The notes beneath the pieces were generated by a model. The model searched no databases. It worked only from the letters and a program-made list of their open reading frames with translations, and was not told the origin of the DNA. Shown here one piece after another: positions 7,490 to 10,000 of a stretch of 10,000 nt of DNA (within the stretch, counting starts at the first letter, position 1; each line of letters starts with the position of its first letter). The stretch lies in the NCBI GenBank assembly GCA_034096865.1, contig JAWQFJ010007917.1:72501-82500 (forward strand), read 5' to 3'. Made by a program: the position numbers and the translations under genes. Source of the stretch: Theodoxus fluviatilis (taxonomy: Eukaryota; Mollusca; Gastropoda; Cycloneritida; Neritidae).

Positions 7490-7523
7490 GTACTTTTGAT
7501 GTAATCTGTCAGATCTGCTACGA

Positions 7524-7589
7524 TTAAAAAATGTCCTGAATCTCCGAGTTGGAGAGGTCAGATTGCGTGTCCCTATAGTTTGGTAGGAG
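7524..7589 (-). CDS. Candidate terminal exon, unknown protein
   Basis: On the minus strand an acceptor, ATCCCTCCTGTAG, ends at 7590. It is followed by 21 codons and TAA at 7526-7524. The peptide includes NYRDTQSDLSNSEIQDIF, which looks like a soluble C-terminal tail. In phase 0 it can follow the candidate exon at 7770/7787-7958 if the ACT|GTAATG donor at 7769 is used. It is very short, so chance is a real possibility. Not recognised. Confidence 0.25.
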   Translation of the reverse strand, partial: LLPNYRDTQSDLSNSEIQDIF

Positions 7590-7604
7590 CTACAGGAGGG
7601 ATAT

Positions 7605-7748
7605 GTGTGGTGCGTGCGGTGTGTGTGTGTGTATGTGTGCTTGTGCGTGTGCTTGTGCGTGTGCGTGTGCGTGTTTGTGTTTGTGTATGTGTGTGTATAT
7701 GTGTGTGTTGTGTATGTGTTTGCGTGTGTGTGTACGTGCGTGTGTGCG
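7605..7748. repeat. Imperfect (TG)n microsatellite
   Basis: About 140 bp of alternating TG with CG, TA and TT interruptions (for example GTGCTTGTGCGTGTGCGTG). The alternating purine-pyrimidine character is Z-DNA-prone. All open frames crossing it give V/C or H/T runs and are not genes. It lies between the two minus-strand candidate exons, as it would inside an intron. Confidence 0.95.
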
Positions 7749-7769
7749 AATCAGGGGGCAAAACATTAC

Positions 7770-7958
7770 AGTACAGAAACACGTACCCGTCTTCATATCA
7801 TGAGATCCATGCACCGTAGCCACGCTCCGATGTCCCCCATGTCGACTGAACACTATGGCCAGGGAACTGTCGGCATCTTGCTCCTGTGGCTTCATCATGG
7901 GCAGCCCAAACAGCACCGTGTACCCTGGAGGCGAACCCCGAGGAATGTAAACTCTTTT
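7770..7958 (-). CDS. Candidate exon, unknown protein, possibly frameshifted
   Basis: The minus strand is open from 7958 with coding-like codons. The peptide contains VYIPRGSPPGYTVLFGLP, then QEQDADSSLAIVFSRHGG and SVATVHGSHD, a pattern of short hydrophobic strands suggesting a beta-sandwich. Two donors are possible: G|GTACGT at 7786 (better match, phase 1) or ACT|GTAATG at 7769 (phase 0, which suits the next candidate exon). At the upstream end a TGA at 7961-7959 closes the frame. A different frame just upstream reads HAGDLCCHEKEFTF after a good CCTCAG acceptor near 8010, so a single-base frameshift near 7945 could make this a broken exon. I do not recognise the family. Confidence 0.35.
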
Positions 7959-8250
7959 TCATGGCAACACAGATCTCCTGCATGCTCTATGTCTCTTCTG
8001 AGGCAACCAGCTCTAGTCTGCTTCAGCTATAGTCAACAACATTTGAATGGTGTCTCTCACTGACACTTGGACTGCAGGAGTTGAACCTTCGAGTGTGTCG
8101 TGTATGTAATAGCCTTGTACGTTAGTATATATTGTGATTATTATCTTATGTTATGTGTATATATGTTTGATTGTTGTGTGCATGTTTGCACCTGCCATAA
8201 TGTTTTGTATTAGGGTGTGCATTCTTTTCTTATGGGTGTGAATGTGTGTG
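7959..8250. other. Unique, TG-biased region, no gene seen
   Basis: About 290 bp. The right two thirds are T- and G-rich with many TATG and TGTG words, and lead into the 3'-tail-like motif at 8251. This may be the untranslated end of a retroelement, but nothing coding is visible. Confidence 0.45.
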
Positions 8251-8295
8251 TGTGCGCCTTGAGTCGCCTAAGTGGTGAGATATGTGCGCATGATC
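8251..8295 (+). mobile_element. Possible LINE/SINE 3'-tail motif
   Basis: TGTGCGCCTTGAGTCGCC, AAGTGGTGAGATATGTGCGC and AT-rich TATTATT downstream follow the general form of conserved 3' tails of many invertebrate LINEs and SINEs (GCGCCTTGAG followed by ATAT-GCGC and an AT-rich tail). The two GCGC blocks can pair to close a hairpin. There is only one copy in the window, and the family is recalled rather than searched. Confidence 0.4.
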
Positions 8296-8394
8296 AATTA
8301 TCGTATTATTCCCTGCGTCTCGGCTGAACCGGCACGGCTCCGTTAGTCCATGTCACAGTTCAGGTCCTACTCGAACTTTTACCGAGAGAAAATA
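8296..8394. other. Unique spacer
   Basis: About 100 bp with no gene, tRNA or repeat that I can support. GGCTGAACCGGCACGGCTCC is GC-rich compared with the flanks. Confidence 0.4.
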
Positions 8395-9220
8395 ACCTGT
8401 CCAATCAAGAGAATACAAACAATGTACGGAAATAAAATAATCACAGTTTATTATACGGCCAATTATTTAACCGTCCTCCCACAATGCAGGATCAAACAAT
8501 AATCCACACCCTCACATACGCACCCAGGAAAACAGGAGATAGCACCTAGTCTCGCCTGCGGCAACACACCACAAATCTAGGCAGTGAAGTAACGAGATAA
8601 AGTTTCCATCACAAGTGCGCTACGATCCCGGTATTGCAAGAACACAGTAGCAATTCTCTCTTGCAATTAAACATGGAACGCTAAATTAGAAACATGGGAA
8701 GATGAACAAGTATCTCTTCAATTTAGAACAAGAACTGTACAAAATGACTCTCCCTAATCAAGAACAATAACTCTAACGGCCCAAAATGTAGAGACAAGAA
8801 TGACATTTCAATCAAGAACAATAACTCTTAACGCAAAGAAACGAATGAACCAAAATCACCCAGTGCCCTGCAATGAAAATGGCCGCTTCTCAATCAAGAA
8901 CAAAACACTAACGCAAAGGAATGTAGGAACAAAAATCACCCAGTGCTCTACAATGAAAATGGCCGCTTTTCAATCAAGAACAAAACACTAATGCAAAGGA
9001 ATGTAGGAACAAAAATCACCCAGTGCCCCGCATTGCCTGTAATACTGAACGGATAGGGAATCAAACTTCCCTAGCAATTATCATTAAACCCTCACAAACT
9101 CCACCATACAAATATAAGACAGAAAAATATTTACTCTTCAATCGTCTTACAAAATTACGCAAATCTGGCAACGCAGGAACAAAACGGAAATTAGTTTCCC
9201 CTGCAATTTCTCACAATACG
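8395..9220. repeat. Degenerate tandem array of about 80-bp units
   Basis: Clear units start at 8809, 8891 and 8971 (periods 82 and 80) with conserved blocks CAATCAAGAACAA, ACGCAAAG, GAATGTAGGAACAAAAATC and ACCCAGTGC. The latter two full units contain AATGAAAATGGCCGCTT at their junction. A shortened unit precedes at 8755. More decayed matches are visible at 8400 (CAATCAAGAGAATACAAA, then AATGTACGGAA) and at 9138 (ACGCAAAT, GCAGGAACAAAA). Stop-to-stop frames here are short. The plus strand is strongly A/C-rich. Boundaries outside 8809-9034 are uncertain. Confidence 0.75.
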
Positions 9221-9679
9221 ACAAACTAATATCATCAACAACAGTTAACGACAGACCAACACAATTCTCAGTGATACAACGAAGGAGTTTAGACCAACAC
9301 TACCGACTCGACTTCATTTTGTACTCACTCGAGAGGAACCTTTCGATGGACACACACCAGTCAGATACAAGAAACACGTTGGTCGAGATTCTCGCCTAGA
9401 AAATCCCCACTGTGGGCCACACAGCGTCACCAGCCTCTCAAGCGCAGAGAGAGAAGGTTACACAAAACCATCGCCTAGACTCGTTCTCTCCGTCTCTCAG
9501 TCCCGTTTTCCTATCTGTCCCGCTAGTCCATTGCTTTACAGACTGTTCACCTTTTGACCGCAGCACAATTTTTAAAGGCCCGTCATCTACAGCACGGCCT
9601 GAAGGATAACACAACACACTCGCCAGCTCATCAAAAATTCGACGCGTGACAGTCCAACCCTTGCATATGGAGTTGAGGT
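9221..9679. other. Region without recognisable gene
   Basis: About 460 bp. A minus-strand frame is open from about 9686 to 9438 (82 codons) without a recognisable motif and with no ATG at its start. If the junction at 9680-9701 is a retrotransposon primer-binding site, this would be its leader or early gag region, but no gag motif is visible. Confidence 0.45.
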
Positions 9680-9697
9680 CTTGCACCCCTCACACCA
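9680..9697 (-). other. Primer-binding-site-like sequence
   Basis: The minus strand reads TGGTGTGAGGGGTGCAAG. It starts with TGG, complementary to a tRNA CCA end, and agrees with the tRNA-Leu-type primer site TGGTGTCAGGAGTGGGAT, as I recall it, at 12 of the first 14 positions. It is preceded by CA and two bases, the spacing expected after a 5' LTR. No retroviral-type proteins are seen next to it, so the call is tentative. Confidence 0.35.
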
Positions 9698-9699
9698 AA

Positions 9700-10000
9700 T
9701 GTATCATCGTGCATTGTTGCTGTGCTCGACCTACACGCGGCAACGGCACTATGTCATGACAGTGTGAATGTCCACATGTTTTGTCGTTGTTGTTGTTCAG
9801 TTCAAGAGTAAACATGGTGTTCAAGAAGCTCCTTTTGAGACGATTATTTTTCTTTATTGGGAGGGTACGTCATAGACATTGAACAATACTCACTGGGCTA
9901 CTCAACCTCTGCTCGTCTATTGAAACCCTGTCTTTTGACAGGCGGATTTATGCAAGCAACCTTCGGCGTTTGATTGTGTGCGAGGTGCAGTGCCGTGGTT
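9700..10000 (-). mobile_element. Possible LTR end (partial)
   Basis: If the primer-binding-like site is real, the minus strand upstream of it should be the 5' LTR. It ends in GATGATACA, compatible with the CA terminus of LTRs, and contains CCAATAAAG (AATAAA at 9858-9853 on the minus strand) about 155 bp before the end, a position that fits an R/U5 boundary. The TG start is not identifiable and probably lies outside the window, and no second LTR copy occurs inside the window. No coding sequence is seen here. Confidence 0.3.

Noticed and set aside
7573..7819. Open frames over the TG repeat on both strands
   Set aside because: V/C and H/T runs produced by the dinucleotide repeat.

Overview
The window looks like non-coding DNA from a metazoan nuclear genome, most likely a mollusc (a gastropod is my guess). 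The case rests on the repeat content. There are long micro- and minisatellites, two copies of an approximately 170-bp short interspersed element with a GTGGGTTGGG head of the kind I associate with mollusc genomes, and a decayed non-LTR retrotransposon reverse-transcriptase fragment. GT-AG style splice signals flank short open stretches. Operon structure, ribosome-binding sites and tightly packed genes are all absent. Species assignment is inference.

Layout. Positions 1-3102 hold a minisatellite of about 14-bp units (consensus TCTCTCTGTGTACG / TCTCTCTGTCTCCG), interrupted at 1235-1412 by a SINE-like element. The array decays at its right edge into TCTCAGTGTCTCCG variants and then GTCT/GTCC tetranucleotides. 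At 3103 the purine strand switches abruptly and a GAGGAG polypurine tract follows to about 3371. From 3558 to 4230 there is an 81-bp repeat that recurs at 7408, a perfect (AT)42, a second SINE-like copy, and a (CAT)n array starting right at that copy's 3' end. From 4773 to 5214 (minus strand) lies the C-terminal end of a LINE reverse transcriptase, broken by frameshifts and truncated at a G-rich run. The stretch 5215-6208 has only low-complexity tracts.

From 6209 to 7958 several short open stretches have plausible splice sites and coding-like codon use. Two sets are on the minus strand (6209-6523 and 7524-7958) and one is on the plus strand (6903-7422, ending in a stop followed by AATAAA). 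They could be pieces of convergent genes or old gene fragments. I recognise none of them and rate them low. A TG microsatellite falls inside the putative intron of the 7524-7958 pair.

From 8251 to the end there is a LINE/SINE 3'-tail-like motif, a degenerate tandem array of about 80-bp units (clearest at 8809-9034), and on the minus strand a junction resembling the end of an LTR followed by a tRNA-type primer-binding site (9680-9701), with AATAAA inside the putative LTR.

No cooperating gene system is visible. The very long ORFs in the first 3 kb are a by-product of a stop-free repeat whose unit length is not a multiple of three. The most interesting aspects are how transposable elements and tandem arrays are juxtaposed, the repeated polyadenylation-signal element, and the candidate LTR junction.
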